Shown: positions 8,520-17,500 of the stretch, in pieces | Layout of the letters: every line of letters begins with the position of its first letter | How positions within the stretch are numbered: position 1 is the stretch's first letter | Origin: Pseudomonas putida | Lineage (GTDB): Bacteria > Pseudomonadota > Gammaproteobacteria > Pseudomonadales > Pseudomonadaceae | Direction of reading: 5' to 3' | DNA length: 64,000 bases | Assembly (NCBI RefSeq): GCF_002906855.1 | Contig: NZ_MINI01000048.1 | Location: 1,178,001 to 1,242,000 of the forward strand | Program-made: the position numbers and the translations under genes | Notes under the pieces: model-generated | Databases searched by the model: none | Told to the model about the DNA's origin: nothing | What the model saw: only the letters and a program-made list of their open reading frames with translations

Positions 8520-9239
8520 TCAGGACGCCTCCTTCACCGGCTGGGTGAAACCGCCCTGGGCCTTGTGCACGGCCGGGTGCACCAGCACGCGGAAGGCACT
8601 CTTCTGCGCCAGGCTGTAGAAGTCGTGGGCGAAGTCATCGAGGTCGGCCGCAGTCAGCTTGAGGCGGCGCAGAAAGTAGTTGTAGACCAGCACCGCCGGT
8701 ACCGCGACGGCGATACCCACACCGGTGGCGACCAGCGCCGCGCCGATCGGCCCGGCCACGGTTTCCAGGCTGGCGGAGCCGGCCGCGCTGATGCCCTTGA
8801 GCGCTTCCATGATGCCCCACACGGTGCCGAACAGGCCGATGAAGGGCGAGGTGCTGCCGATACTGGCGACCACAGCCAGGCCGGTTTCCAGCGAGCGGCG
8901 TTCACGCACGATCTGCTGGCGCAGGGCGCGTTCTAGGCGGTCCTGATGGTTGATGGCGTGGCTCAGGTCACTGGCGTGCGCTTCACCGACCGCAATCGCG
9001 GCATAGCCGGACTGAGCGACGCGGGCGGCCGGGCCAGGCAGCTCGTGGCTGATTTCTGCCGCCGAATCGAGGCTCGATGCGGCCCAGAATTGCTGGTGGA
9101 AGCGCTTGTCCTGGTTCTTCAGCCGTATGAACTGCGCGGCCTTGACCAGGGCCAGGCCCCAGGTGACGACGGAAAAACCGACCAGCAGCCAGATGACTGC
9201 ACTTTCAACGGATTCGAGGGGGGATGCCAGCAGGCTCAT
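8520..9239 (-). CDS. exbB: ExbB, MotA/TolQ/ExbB proton channel family
   Basis: The 239-residue product has an N-terminal transmembrane helix (about residues 14-35), a cytoplasmic loop, then the conserved ASIGSTSPFIGLFGTVWGIM segment and a third hydrophobic segment around VATGVGIAVAVPAVLVYNYF. This is the standard ExbB/TolQ topology in the inner membrane. It is the second gene of tonB-exbB-exbD, 30 bases after tonB. Confidence 0.95.
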   Translation of the reverse strand: MSLLASPLESVESAVIWLLVGFSVVTWGLALVKAAQFIRLKNQDKRFHQQFWAASSLDSAAEISHELPGPAARVAQSGYAAIAVGEAHASDLSHAINHQDRLERALRQQIVRERRSLETGLAVVASIGSTSPFIGLFGTVWGIMEALKGISAAGSASLETVAGPIGAALVATGVGIAVAVPAVLVYNYFLRRLKLTAADLDDFAHDFYSLAQKSAFRVLVHPAVHKAQGGFTQPVKEAS

Positions 9240-9269
9240 GATGATGTCTTCCTGTGTTCTGCGAAAAAG

Positions 9270-10055
9270 TTAGCGAAGCTTGAAATCGATCGGCACGCTG
9301 ACCCAGCCGGCCTGGGCCACGTCACCCTGCTTGGCGGGGACGAAGCTCCAGCGCTTGACCGCAGCCAGCGCGGCGGCGTCGAGGGCATCGCGGCCGCTGC
9401 TCTGCTGGATCTGGATCTGCCCCGGCTTGCCGCTGGGCAGCACCTCAACGCGCAGCAGCACGGTGCCTTCCCAGCCACGGCGCAGGGCCATTTGCGGGTA
9501 TTCCGGCGCCGGGTTCTTCAGGTACGCGGCGTTGGCCGAGGGCGGCGTGACCGGTACCGGCGCGGGTGGCGCAGGCGGCGCCGGGGCCGCGACCGGAGCA
9601 GGCGGTGGCGCGTCGACCGGTTTGGGCTGGGGCTTGGGCGCTTGCTTGGCGATCGGTTTGGCCACTGGCTTAGGCTTGGGCTTGGGCTTGGCGGCCAGTT
9701 CGTCGATCACCGGCGGCGGCTCGGCCACCGGTTGCGCGGGCGCAGGTGGCGGCGGCTCCACAAGGGGCGGCGCTGGGGCGGCGAACTCGATGGTCATGGG
9801 TGGAATCTGTGGCGGCACCACGGGCAGCGCGGGCGTCGGCGCCTGGCTGACCCAGTAGGCGGCAGCGCCGTGCAGGGCCAGCACCAGCAGCCCCAACGCC
9901 AGCTTGTCACGGCGCTTGAGGCCGCTGACCGGGGTGCGCTGCAGGCGCAGCTGGCCCAGCGGCAGGCGAAGCGTCCGTCCCAGCTCGACCAGATCACCCG
10001 GGCTCGGGCGCGATGGCAGGTCGTAGGCCCTGACGGCCGACTGGACATTACCCAT
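9270..10055 (-). CDS. tonB: TonB energy transducer with extended cytoplasmic N-terminus
   Basis: The 261-residue protein has about 48 residues before its single transmembrane helix (LALGLLVLALHGAAAYWV). This is followed by a long Pro-rich and Lys-Pro-repeat periplasmic linker and a C-terminal TonB domain (PEYPQMALRRGWEGTVLLRV, then AVKRWSFVPAK). It couples the ExbB-ExbD motor to TonB-dependent outer-membrane receptors. The gene starts at an ATG preceded by AGGAG. Unusually, it sits among sulfur genes and no Fur-like box is visible upstream; instead it shares an element with the oscA promoter. Confidence 0.93.
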   Translation of the reverse strand: MGNVQSAVRAYDLPSRPSPGDLVELGRTLRLPLGQLRLQRTPVSGLKRRDKLALGLLVLALHGAAAYWVSQAPTPALPVVPPQIPPMTIEFAAPAPPLVEPPPPAPAQPVAEPPPVIDELAAKPKPKPKPVAKPIAKQAPKPQPKPVDAPPPAPVAAPAPPAPPAPVPVTPPSANAAYLKNPAPEYPQMALRRGWEGTVLLRVEVLPSGKPGQIQIQQSSGRDALDAAALAAVKRWSFVPAKQGDVAQAGWVSVPIDFKLR

Positions 10056-10076
10056 TGATCAAACTCCTGGGGTTCT

Positions 10077-10137
10077 TGATTCAGGTGTGTGGCTGAATCA
10101 TCAGGGGCAGGGGCTTATCTCTTAAAGTAATGTTTAA
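10077..10137 (-). promoter_or_regulatory. tonB upstream region: inverted repeat plus element shared with oscA
   Basis: Two signals lie in the 296-bp gap before tonB. TGATTCAG (10077-10084) and CTGAATCA (10093-10100) form an 8-bp inverted repeat 22 bases before the start codon. Farther out, TCTTAAA (10120-10126) and GTTTAA (10132-10137) match an element before oscA. The rest of the gap, to the cysA terminator, is AT-rich with no other gene visible. Confidence 0.45.
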
Positions 10138-10303
10138 AATTAAAGTTAGATCCTTTAGGAATATAAATTTCTAGAGAATGCCTCTAGACCACGGGGTTCG
10201 CGGGATGTGGCGATAGGGTGTCTGGCTGATGCTTTGTGGGCATATGAAATATTCTCGCAAGGCATCACATTGCCGCGAGGGCTGCGCCATCGATCTTGCG
10301 GGC

Positions 10304-10338
10304 AAAAAAAAGCCCAGGACCAGGCCCCGGGCTTTTTT
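10304..10338 (-). terminator. Terminator after cysA
   Basis: A-run, GCCC (10312-10315), 13-base loop, GGGC (10329-10332) and a T-run. Because A/T runs flank both sides it could work in either direction. It lies just beyond the cysA stop codon and ends the oscA-sbp-cysTWA transcript. Confidence 0.7.
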
Positions 10339-10351
10339 CGCTCAAAGCGAC

Positions 10352-11341
10352 TCAGATATCCGCCACCTTCTGCCACACCTTCGGCCGGAAGAACAGCGTC
10401 TCCCCTCGCGCCAGCCCGGTCAGGCTGTCGTGATCCTTGACCACCTCGGCTTCGATCAGCTCGCTCTGCCCTTCCACCTTCAGGGTCACCCGCGTAGTGG
10501 CGCCCAAAGGCCGGATATCACGCACCTCGGCCGCATGGTGGCCCTCGGTCTCATGCCGCGACAACGATACCTCGTGCGGGCGGAACAGCACATGGTGCCC
10601 CTCGCTCAAAGCCAGGCGGTTGGAATCACCAAGGAAGTGGTAGACGAAATCGTTGGCCGGCTTCTCGTACACCTCACCCGGTGAGCCGATCTGCTCGATC
10701 ACACCCTTGTTCATCACCACGATGCGGTCGGCCACCTCCATCGCTTCTTCCTGGTCATGGGTAACGAAAACAGAAGTCAGGTTGATGTCCTCGTGCAGCC
10801 GCGCCAGCCAGCGGCGCAGCTCCTTGCGCACCTTGGCATCGAGCGCACCGAACGGCTCGTCCAGCAGCAGTACCTTGGGCTCCACCGCCAGGGCACGGGC
10901 CAGGGCGATACGCTGGCGCTGGCCACCGGACAGCTGCTCCGGGTAGCGGTCGGACAGCCAGTCCAGTTGCACCATGTTCAGCAGTTCGTGAACCTTCTCG
11001 GCAATCTTGCTTTCGCTAGGGCGCTCGCCCTTGGGCTTCATGCGCAGGCCAAAGGCGACGTTGTCGAACACGCTCATGTGGCGGAACAGCGCGTAGTGCT
11101 GGAACACGAAACCGACGTTGCGATCACGCACGTCATGGCCGGACACGTCCTCGCCATGGAACACGATGTTGCCCTGGTCCGGGGTTTCCAGGCCGGCGAT
11201 GATGCGCAGCAGGGTGGTCTTGCCGCAGCCGGACGGGCCAAGCAAGGCCACCAGCTCGCCGCTGTTGATGTCCAGGTTGATGGCGTTCAGGGCCTGGAAG
11301 CTGTTGAAGCGCTTGCTGACGTTACGAACTTCGATCGACAT
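10352..11341 (-). CDS. cysA: CysA, sulfate/thiosulfate ABC transporter ATPase
   Basis: This 329-residue ATPase shows Walker A GPSGCGKTT, signature LSGGQRQRIALARAL, Walker B VLLLDEPFGALD and the switch His in THDQEEA, followed by a TOBE-type C-terminal domain. It powers sulfate and thiosulfate import with CysT, CysW and Sbp. It is the last gene of the operon, three bases after cysW. Confidence 0.96.
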   Translation of the reverse strand: MSIEVRNVSKRFNSFQALNAINLDINSGELVALLGPSGCGKTTLLRIIAGLETPDQGNIVFHGEDVSGHDVRDRNVGFVFQHYALFRHMSVFDNVAFGLRMKPKGERPSESKIAEKVHELLNMVQLDWLSDRYPEQLSGGQRQRIALARALAVEPKVLLLDEPFGALDAKVRKELRRWLARLHEDINLTSVFVTHDQEEAMEVADRIVVMNKGVIEQIGSPGEVYEKPANDFVYHFLGDSNRLALSEGHHVLFRPHEVSLSRHETEGHHAAEVRDIRPLGATTRVTLKVEGQSELIEAEVVKDHDSLTGLARGETLFFRPKVWQKVADI

Positions 11342-11344
11342 GAA

Positions 11345-12217
11345 TCATTCCTCCGCGGCGCTGTGGCGCAGGCGGTTAATACGGTTCTCGCTCCACTGCT
11401 TGAGCAGCAGGATGAAGAGCGCCAGGATCAGCAACAAGCTGGCCACGCTGAAGGCTGCGACGTGGTTGTACTCGTTGTAGAGGATCTCCACATGCAGCGG
11501 CAAGGTGTTGGTCACGCCACGGATATGGCCCGATACCACCGACACCGCGCCAAACTCACCCATGGCCCGCGCAGTGCACAGCACCACGCCGTAGATCAGG
11601 CCCCACTTGATGTTCGGCAGGGTCACGTGCCAGAACATCTGCCAGCCATTGGCGCCGAGCAGGCGCGCGGCTTCTTCCTCCTGCGTGCCCTGCTCCTGCA
11701 TCAGCGGGATCAGCTCACGGGCCACGAACGGTACGGTGACGAAGATGGTCGCCAGGACGATGCCCGGCAGGGCGAACACGATCTGGATGTCATGGTCCTG
11801 CAGCCAGGGGCCAAACAGGCCTTGGGCGCCGAACATCAGCACGTAGACCAGGCCGGCGATCACCGGCGACACCGAGAACGGCAGGTCGATCAGGGTCACC
11901 AGGATGCTCTTGCCGCGGAAGCTGTACTTGCTCACGCACCAGGCGGCGCTGACACCGAACACCAGGTTCAGCGGCACCGAGATGACCACGGCGAGCAAGG
12001 TGAGCTTGAGCGCCGACAAGGCATCCGGCTCGAAGATCGCCTCGAAGAAGGTGCCGAAGCCGTTCTTCAGCGCCTGCGACACCACGATCACCAGCGGCAG
12101 CAGCAGGAACAGCGCGAACACCAGCCAGCCAAGGCCGATCAGGACGCGCCGCGAGGTGGCGCTGCCACGCCGGGCGGCGTTGGCGGCGGCGCTTGCACTC
12201 AGGGTTGAACTGGACAT
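11345..12217 (-). CDS. cysW: CysW, sulfate ABC transporter permease
   Basis: The 290-residue membrane protein has six hydrophobic segments and the EAA loop around EEEAARLLGANGWQMFWHVTLPNI that docks the ATPase. FGAVSVVSGHIRG is typical of CysW. It pairs with CysT in the inner membrane. The start at 12217 gives a short extra cytoplasmic N-terminus rich in Ala, Ser and Arg, which is common in this group. Confidence 0.96.
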   Translation of the reverse strand: MSSSTLSASAAANAARRGSATSRRVLIGLGWLVFALFLLLPLVIVVSQALKNGFGTFFEAIFEPDALSALKLTLLAVVISVPLNLVFGVSAAWCVSKYSFRGKSILVTLIDLPFSVSPVIAGLVYVLMFGAQGLFGPWLQDHDIQIVFALPGIVLATIFVTVPFVARELIPLMQEQGTQEEEAARLLGANGWQMFWHVTLPNIKWGLIYGVVLCTARAMGEFGAVSVVSGHIRGVTNTLPLHVEILYNEYNHVAAFSVASLLLILALFILLLKQWSENRINRLRHSAAEE

Positions 12218-12227
12218 GCGGCCTCCT

Positions 12228-13046
12228 TCAAGGGGTTTCGATGCGGCGCTGCAACAGGTTGATCAGCAGCAGCAGGATGAAGGAAACCACCAGCATCAAC
12301 ACGCCGATGGCAGTAGCGCCCGTATAGTCGTACTGGTCGAGCTTGACCATGATCAGCAACGGCAGGATCTCGGTCTTCATCGGCATGTTGCCGGCGATGA
12401 AGATCACCGAACCGTACTCGCCAACGCCACGGGCAAAGGCCAGGGCGAAACCGGTGAGCCAGGCAGGCAGCAGCGCTGGCGCGAGGATATGGCGGAACAC
12501 CTGCAACGGTTTCGCGCCCAGGCATGCCGCAGCCTCTTCGACTTCACGCGGGATATCCGCCAGCACCGGTTGCACAGTGCGCACCACGAACGGCAGGGTG
12601 ACGAAGGTCAGCGCCAGGGTGATACCCAGCGGCGTGTAGGCGATCTTGAAACCGAGGTCGGTGGCGAACTGGCCAACCCAGCCCGCAGGCGCGTACAGGG
12701 CGGTCAGGGCGATACCGGCAACGGCGGTGGGCAAGGCGAACGGCAGGTCGATCATTGCATCGATGACCTTGCGACCGGGGAAGGTGTAGCGCACCAGCAC
12801 CCAGGCCAGCAGGGTACCGATCACACCATTGATGATGGCGGCGAACAGGGCGGTGCCGAAACTCAGCTTGAGCGCGGCGATCACCCGCGGCGCGCTGATG
12901 ACGTTCCAGAACTGCTCGAAGGTGAGCTGCGAGGCATGGATGAACATGGCCGCCAGCGGTATCAGCACGATCAGGCTGAGGTACACCAAGGTGTAGCCCA
13001 GCGTCAGCCCGAAGCCGGGTATGACGGGGGAAATGCGACGTGACAT
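12228..13046 (-). CDS. cysT: CysT (CysU), sulfate ABC transporter permease
   Basis: The 272-residue permease opens with SPVIPGFGLTLGYTLVYLSL, typical of CysT, and contains the EAA loop EVEEAAACLGAKPLQVFRHILAPALLPA and the GEYGSVIFIAGNMP segment. It lies 10 bases before cysW. It is separated from the upstream sbp gene by 99 bases that hold two hairpins. Confidence 0.96.
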   Translation of the reverse strand: MSRRISPVIPGFGLTLGYTLVYLSLIVLIPLAAMFIHASQLTFEQFWNVISAPRVIAALKLSFGTALFAAIINGVIGTLLAWVLVRYTFPGRKVIDAMIDLPFALPTAVAGIALTALYAPAGWVGQFATDLGFKIAYTPLGITLALTFVTLPFVVRTVQPVLADIPREVEEAAACLGAKPLQVFRHILAPALLPAWLTGFALAFARGVGEYGSVIFIAGNMPMKTEILPLLIMVKLDQYDYTGATAIGVLMLVVSFILLLLINLLQRRIETP

Positions 13047-13071
13047 AAATATCCCTGGTTGAACGCACGAA

Positions 13072-13130
13072 GCCCCGGTTGATGCCGGGGCGGTGCAAGC
13101 GTCTGAATCCTGGGGCTGCTTTGCAGCCCC
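13072..13130 (-). other. Two intercistronic hairpins between sbp and cysT
   Basis: GCCCCGG/CCGGGGC (13072-13078, 13085-13091) and GGGGCTGC/GCAGCCCC (13112-13119, 13123-13130) are perfect inverted repeats. No T-run follows, so they look more like RNA stabilisers that leave a longer-lived sbp message than like full terminators. Confidence 0.6.
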
Positions 13131-13145
13131 GCTTTTCCTTGGCCC

Positions 13146-14153
13146 TTACTGTGCCTGATAGATCTGGTCGAACACACCGCCATCATTGAAGAACTTCGGT
13201 TGTGCAGTCTTCCAGCCACCGAAGTCCTTGTCGATGGTCACCAGGTCCAGTTTAGGGAATTGCTTGGCGAACTCGGCAGCCACCTTTTCATCACGCGGAC
13301 GGTAGAAGTTCTCGGCGGCGATCTTCTGCCCGGCCGGGCTGTACAGGTGCTTGAGGTATTCGGTGGCGATCTCGGTAGTGCCCTTCTTCTCGGCATTCTT
13401 GTCGACCACTGCCACGGGCGGCTCGGCGAGGATCGACAGCGACGGCACGACGATGTCGAACTTGTCGGCACCACCGTCTTCCTTCAGCGCCAGGAAGGCT
13501 TCGTTTTCCCAGGCCAGCAACACGTCGCCCTGGCCGTTGTTGACGAAGGTGATGGTCGAGCCGCGAGCGCCGGTATCCAGCACGGGGACGTGCTTGAACA
13601 GCTCCTGCACGTAGGCCTTGGCCTTGTCTTCACTGCCGCCGGTCTTCAGGCCGTAGGCCCAGGCGGCGAGGAAGTTCCAGCGGGCACCACCGGAGGTTTT
13701 CGGGTTAGGAGTGATAACCGAGACATCCTTCTTGATCAGGTCGCCCCAGTCCTTGATGCCTTTCGGGTTGCCCTTGCGCACCAGGAACACGATGGTCGAG
13801 GTATACGGGGTACTGGCGTTCGGCAGGCGGGTCTGCCAGTCGTCCGGCAGGGTCTTGCCGAGCTTGGCGATTTCATCGATGTCACCGGCCAGGGCCAGGG
13901 TCACTACGTCGGCGCGCAGGCCGTCGATCACCGCCCGGCCCTGCTTGCCCGAGCCACCGTGGGATTGCTGGATCTTCACCTTGTCGCCCGGATGGGCCTG
14001 CTGCCAGTGCTTGATGAACTCGGCGTTGTACTGCTGGTACAGCTCACGGGTCGGGTCGTAGGACACGTTCAGCAGTTCGTAGTCCTTGGCGATGGCGGAA
14101 CCGGCAAAAACAGCACTGGCCAGGGCGGCGAGCGCATAACGGCGGATGGACAT
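13146..14153 (-). CDS. sbp: Sbp, periplasmic sulfate-binding protein
   Basis: The 335-residue product has a signal peptide ending GSAIAKD, then the family start YELLNVSYDPTRELYQQYN and the anion-binding QSHGGSGKQ segment seen in Sbp/CysP proteins. It delivers sulfate to CysTWA. The ATG at 14153 is preferred to one at 14174 because GGGAG lies at the right distance and the signal peptide fits. Confidence 0.95.
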   Translation of the reverse strand: MSIRRYALAALASAVFAGSAIAKDYELLNVSYDPTRELYQQYNAEFIKHWQQAHPGDKVKIQQSHGGSGKQGRAVIDGLRADVVTLALAGDIDEIAKLGKTLPDDWQTRLPNASTPYTSTIVFLVRKGNPKGIKDWGDLIKKDVSVITPNPKTSGGARWNFLAAWAYGLKTGGSEDKAKAYVQELFKHVPVLDTGARGSTITFVNNGQGDVLLAWENEAFLALKEDGGADKFDIVVPSLSILAEPPVAVVDKNAEKKGTTEIATEYLKHLYSPAGQKIAAENFYRPRDEKVAAEFAKQFPKLDLVTIDKDFGGWKTAQPKFFNDGGVFDQIYQAQ

Positions 14154-14203
14154 GGTGAAGCTCCCGATTGGCATTTTTCTAGTTTTGGATGTTGTAGCGC
14201 GAA

Positions 14204-14386
14204 TCAGCCGGCCTTGTTGGCGGGCTGTTGCAGGCGGAACTTCTCCTTGCGTTCGATCTGCACGACCTGGGCGTTGTGCACGGTGATTTCCACCGCACCG
14301 AAACGCAGATCGCGCAAAGCGCTCTGGATCTCACGCAGAATGGTGGCTTCGTCCTGACCGTCGATGCTACGCAGCGATGCACTCAT
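14204..14386 (-). CDS. oscA: OscA, small sulfur-starvation protein (DUF2292/YezD family)
   Basis: The 60-residue protein contains ILREIQSALRDLRFGAVEIT and VHNAQVVQIERKEKFRL, the YezD/DUF2292 pattern. In pseudomonads oscA lies directly before sbp and the cys genes and is needed for growth on organosulfur compounds. Here it is 50 bases before sbp and leads the operon. AAGGAGAACGAGC precedes the ATG at 14386. Its biochemical function is not established. Confidence 0.92.
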   Translation of the reverse strand: MSASLRSIDGQDEATILREIQSALRDLRFGAVEITVHNAQVVQIERKEKFRLQQPANKAG

Positions 14387-14434
14387 GCTCGTTCTCCTTG
14401 GAGTGAGGGTGCCGGGCATGGATTTGAAGGGGGT

Positions 14435-14457
14435 TATTGCCTGGCTTGAAGGCAATA
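14435..14457 (-). promoter_or_regulatory. Hairpin in the probable oscA leader
   Basis: TATTGCCT and AGGCAATA (8-bp arms, 7-base loop) lie about 50 bases before the oscA start. It could be an operator or a leader RNA hairpin. Confidence 0.4.
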
Positions 14458-14474
14458 GTAGTGAGGCGGAGTTA

Positions 14475-14497
14475 TTCTTAAAAATACTGTTTAAGAA
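14475..14497. promoter_or_regulatory. Palindromic element upstream of oscA, shared with tonB
   Basis: TTCTTAAA, seven bases, TTTAAGAA: a perfect 8-bp inverted repeat in an AT-rich stretch. The TCTTAAA...GTTTAA core recurs before tonB at 10120-10137. It is a candidate activator site, perhaps for CysB. Confidence 0.45.
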
Positions 14498-14536
14498 TGT
14501 TTATATAACCATTTTTAAATCCGGGCACGACGCCTT

Positions 14537-14565
14537 TGTAGGAGCGGGCTTGCCCCGCTCCTACA
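14537..14565. repeat. REP element (P. putida type)
   Basis: TGTAGGAGCGGG and its complement form a 12-bp stem around GCTTG. It lies just after the RND permease gene, where it may help end or protect the transcript. Confidence 0.9.
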
Positions 14566-14570
14566 GGGGA

Positions 14571-17500
14571 TCAGTGTTGGGGCTTGGTCGTGTGCTCAGG
14601 CTCGCGGATCTTGTACCAAGCCACGTACAGCGCCGGCAGGAACAACAGCGTCAGCAGCGTTGCGCTGATGATGCCGCCAATCATTGCGTAGGCCATCGGC
14701 CCCCAGAACACCTCGCGGGCAATCGGGATCATGCCCAGGCTCGCCGCCGCCGCCGTCAGCAAGATGGGACGGCGCCGGTGGTTGGTCGCTTCCATGACCG
14801 CGTCCCAAGGGGAGTAACCCTGCGCTTCAAACTCGTCGATCTGCGTCACCAGGATGACTGAGTTACGAATGATGATGCCTGCCAGCGCCAGGATACCGAG
14901 GATCGCCACAAAGCCCATCGGCGTACCCGTTGGCACCAGCGCCAGCACCACACCAATCAGCCCCAGCGGTGCCACGCTGATCACCAGGAACAGTTTCTGC
15001 ACGCTGTGCAGCTGGATCATCAGGAAGGTCGCCATGAGGAACAACATCAACGGGATGACCTTGGCGATCGGCCCTTGGGCCTTGCCGCTTTCCTCCACCG
15101 TACCGCCAGTGGCCACTTCGTAACCGACCGGCAGCTTGCTGGCGAACTCGTCGATGTTCGGTTTCAGCTGGGCCACCAGGTCGGTGGGCTGGATATCGCC
15201 GTTGACCGAGGCCTTGATGGTGATGGTCGGCTTGCGGTCACGACGCCACACCAGCGGCTGCTCCAGCTCGTAACGCACGGTGGCGAACGACAGCAGCGGA
15301 ATCGAGGTGCCGTTGGGGGTGAGTATCTGCAGGTTCTGCAGGGTATCGGGCGAACCGCGCTCGCTGTCCTCGGCGCGGGCGACCACGTTGACCAGGTAGA
15401 TATTGTCGTTGACCTGGGTGATATTCACGCCACTGACGATGCTGTTCATTACATTGGCCACGTCTTCCGACGACAGCCCCAGCTGGCGAGCCTTGTCCTG
15501 AGCGATTTCCACGCGCAGCACCTTACCCGGTTCGTTCCAGTCATAGATCATTTCGCCAATATGCTCGTTCTGGTTGAGCATGGTGGCCAGGTCGATGGCA
15601 TGCTTGCGCACCTCATCGATACTGGCCCCGCTTACCCGGTACTGGATCGGCCGGCCCACCGGCGGCCCCATTTCCAGCGATTGCACGTTGGTACCGATGC
15701 CAACGAACTCTTCATGCAGGATCTTCTGCAAGCGCTCCATCATGCCTTGACGCTCTTCGAAGCCCTTGCTGACGATCACCAGCTGGGCGTAATACGGGTT
15801 CTGCAGCTGCTGGTCCAGAGGCAGGTAGAAGCGGATAGCGCCTTGGCCGATGTAGGTGCTCCAGTGCACCAGGTCGGGGTCGTCCTTTATGCGAGCTTCG
15901 AAGCGGTCGACCACCTTGCGCGTCTCCTCGATCGAAGCGTTTTGCGGCAGGTTCAGATCGACCAGGATCTCCGGGCGGTCCGAAGAGGGGAAAAACTGGT
16001 TCTGCACAAAGCGCATGCTGAACAGCGACAAGGCAAACAGCAGGATGGTGCCGATAATCGTCAGCCAGCGATGGCGCATGCACCACACCAGCCCCCCTTC
16101 GAACGCCCTGCCGACCCTCCCAGGCTCAGCTTCGTGGGCCTTGAGCTTGCTGCTGCTGAGAATGTGCACACCCAGCACCGGGGCGAAGAACACTGCCACG
16201 ATCCACGACACCAGCAAGGCCACGGCAATGACCGCGAACAAGGTATAGGTGTACTCACCCGCGGAACTTGCATTGAGGCCAATAGGCACGAAGCCGGCCA
16301 CTGTCACCAAGGTACCGGTCAGCATGGGGAACGCCGTCGAGGTATAGGCGAACGTGGCCGCCTGCTCCTTGCTCTCGCCCATTTCCAGGCGCGTGACCAT
16401 CACCTCGACCGTGATCATCGCGTCATCCACCAGCAGGCCGAGGGCGATGATCAGCGCCCCCAGCGAAATCCGTTGCATGGTGATGCCGCTGTATTCCATG
16501 AACACGAACACCATCGCCAGCACCAGTGGAATCGAGCAGGCCACCACCAGGCCGGCGCGCATGCCCAGGCTGACGAAGCTCACCGCCAGCACGATCACCA
16601 CCGCTTCGAACAGCGCGCTGGTGAAGCCGCCGACCGCCTGCTTGACCACCACGGCCTGGTCCGACACGGTGTGGACGCCAACGCCGACCGGCAGGTCCTG
16701 GATCACCCGGTCCATGCGCTTTTTCAGCGCCGCGCCAAATACCTGCATGTTGCCACCGGCCTTCATGCCGATGGCCAGGCCGATGGCGGTCTGGCCGTTG
16801 TAGCGGAACATCGGCGACGGCGGGTCGACATAGCCGCGCTGGATGTCGGCAATGTCGGCCAGGCGGAAGAAGCGGTCGTTGATCTTAAGGTTGACGGTCT
16901 GCAGATCCTTTTCCGAGGCAAACTGCCCGGTGGTGCGTACCGAAATGCGCTCGGGGCCTGCTTCGATCACCCCGGCCGGGGTCACCGCGTTCTGCTGCTG
17001 CAGGGCCTGCATGACCTGGCGCTGATCGATGCCCAGGGCTGCCAGCTTGCGGGTCGAGAAGTTCAGGTACAGCACTTCGTCCTGAGTACCGATGAATTCG
17101 ATCTTGCCGATATTGGGCACATCGCGCACTTCTGCCCGCGCCTGCTCCACGTAGTCTCGCAGCTGACGCAGGGTCAGGCCGTCGGCGGTGAAGGCGTAGA
17201 TCGTACCGAACACGTCGCCGAATTCGTCGTTGAACCCGGGGCCCTGGATACCCTGCGGGAACTGGCCGCGGATGTCCTGGATCTTCTTGCGCACCTGGTA
17301 CCAGATTTCCGGGATGTCCTTGGCCTTGGTAGTGTCGCGCAAGTACACGTACACCGTGGATTCGCCCGGGCGGGTGTAGCTCTTGGTGTAGTCGAGGGAG
17401 TCCAGCTCTTCGAGCTTCTTCTCGATACGGTCGGTGACCTGGTAGAGGGTTTCGTCCTGGGTCGCGCCCGGCCAGCGGGTCTGGATCACCATGGTCTTGA

